This document shows, one piece after another, positions 63,958 to 64,000 of a stretch of 64,000 nucleotides of DNA; the first letter of the stretch is position 1, and each line of letters opens with the position of its first letter. The position numbers and the translations under genes are program-made. This stretch comes from Paraburkholderia haematera (GTDB lineage: Bacteria; Pseudomonadota; Gammaproteobacteria; Burkholderiales; Burkholderiaceae): assembly GCF_905220975.1 (NCBI RefSeq), contig NZ_CAJNBK010000003.1:372001-436000 (forward strand), in the 5' to 3' direction. A model generated the notes under the pieces. That model saw only the letters and a program-made list of their open reading frames with translations, did not search any database and had not been told where the DNA came from.

Positions 63958-64000
63958 ACATACATCTCCTCAGGTGCGGGTTCGAAGACCCTGGCGTTCT

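Overview
The window looks like a Paraburkholderia/Burkholderia replicon. It is GC-rich, the proteins are Burkholderia-like throughout, and it carries a hairpin repeat of a kind I remember as scattered through Burkholderia genomes. No tRNA, rRNA, CRISPR array, integrase or complete insertion sequence is visible.

Layout. (1) 0.6-10.6 kb: ordinary single genes, including citrate synthase, two alpha/beta hydrolases, an orphan MreB-like protein, a DHA2 drug exporter, an AraC regulator, glutaminase and an NmrA-type reductase. (2) 10.6-37.6 kb: an accessory island. It holds second copies of housekeeping genes (RpoD, FabZ, FabH), four spermidine-synthase-like paralogues (one broken), two copies of a thioredoxin-like family of unknown function, an HPr-like protein without the phosphorylatable His, a free-standing CZB-domain protein, a universal stress protein, a PhnA zinc ribbon, remnants such as a phosphate acetyltransferase tail, and a six-subunit complex related to hydrogenase-4. 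The large subunit of that complex has lost the Ni-Fe cysteines, so it belongs with the energy-converting hydrogenase-related (Ehr) type. Four copies of a 17-bp inverted repeat, TGATAAY-N3-ATTATCA, lie in front of island transcription units and suggest one regulon. (3) 37.7-42.1 kb: a GntR/FCD-controlled uptake and degradation operon (MFS transporter, Asp/Glu-racemase-fold enzyme, dihydropyrimidinase-like hydrolase). (4) 42.2-45.5 kb: remnants, then a PadR regulator with a long His-rich N-terminus beside a siderophore-interacting ferric reductase (NfeR/NfeF type). (5) 45.9-64 kb: a methylated-amine locus.

How the genes work together. In the last region Tmm would oxidise trimethylamine to TMAO. 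Tdm would demethylate TMAO to dimethylamine and formaldehyde, and a DmmA/reductase/heme N-demethylase set would take dimethylamine to methylamine. A GcvT-like protein and PurU would handle the one-carbon units on tetrahydrofolate. The N-methylglutamate-synthase-type subunits at the right edge would take the methylamine. Two APC permeases, a NarX/NarL-type two-component pair with a PAS protein, and a PP2C-kinase fusion flank these genes. In the island, the Ehr operon (CZB protein, spermidine-synthase-like protein, then subunits B, C, E, F, G and I) reads as one transcription unit behind one of the 17-bp sites. The other sites precede a second spermidine-synthase-like gene, the thioredoxin-like/HPr-like pair, and the pta remnant. 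I infer a membrane-energetics and redox-stress module, possibly for low oxygen; the sequence does not prove the signal.
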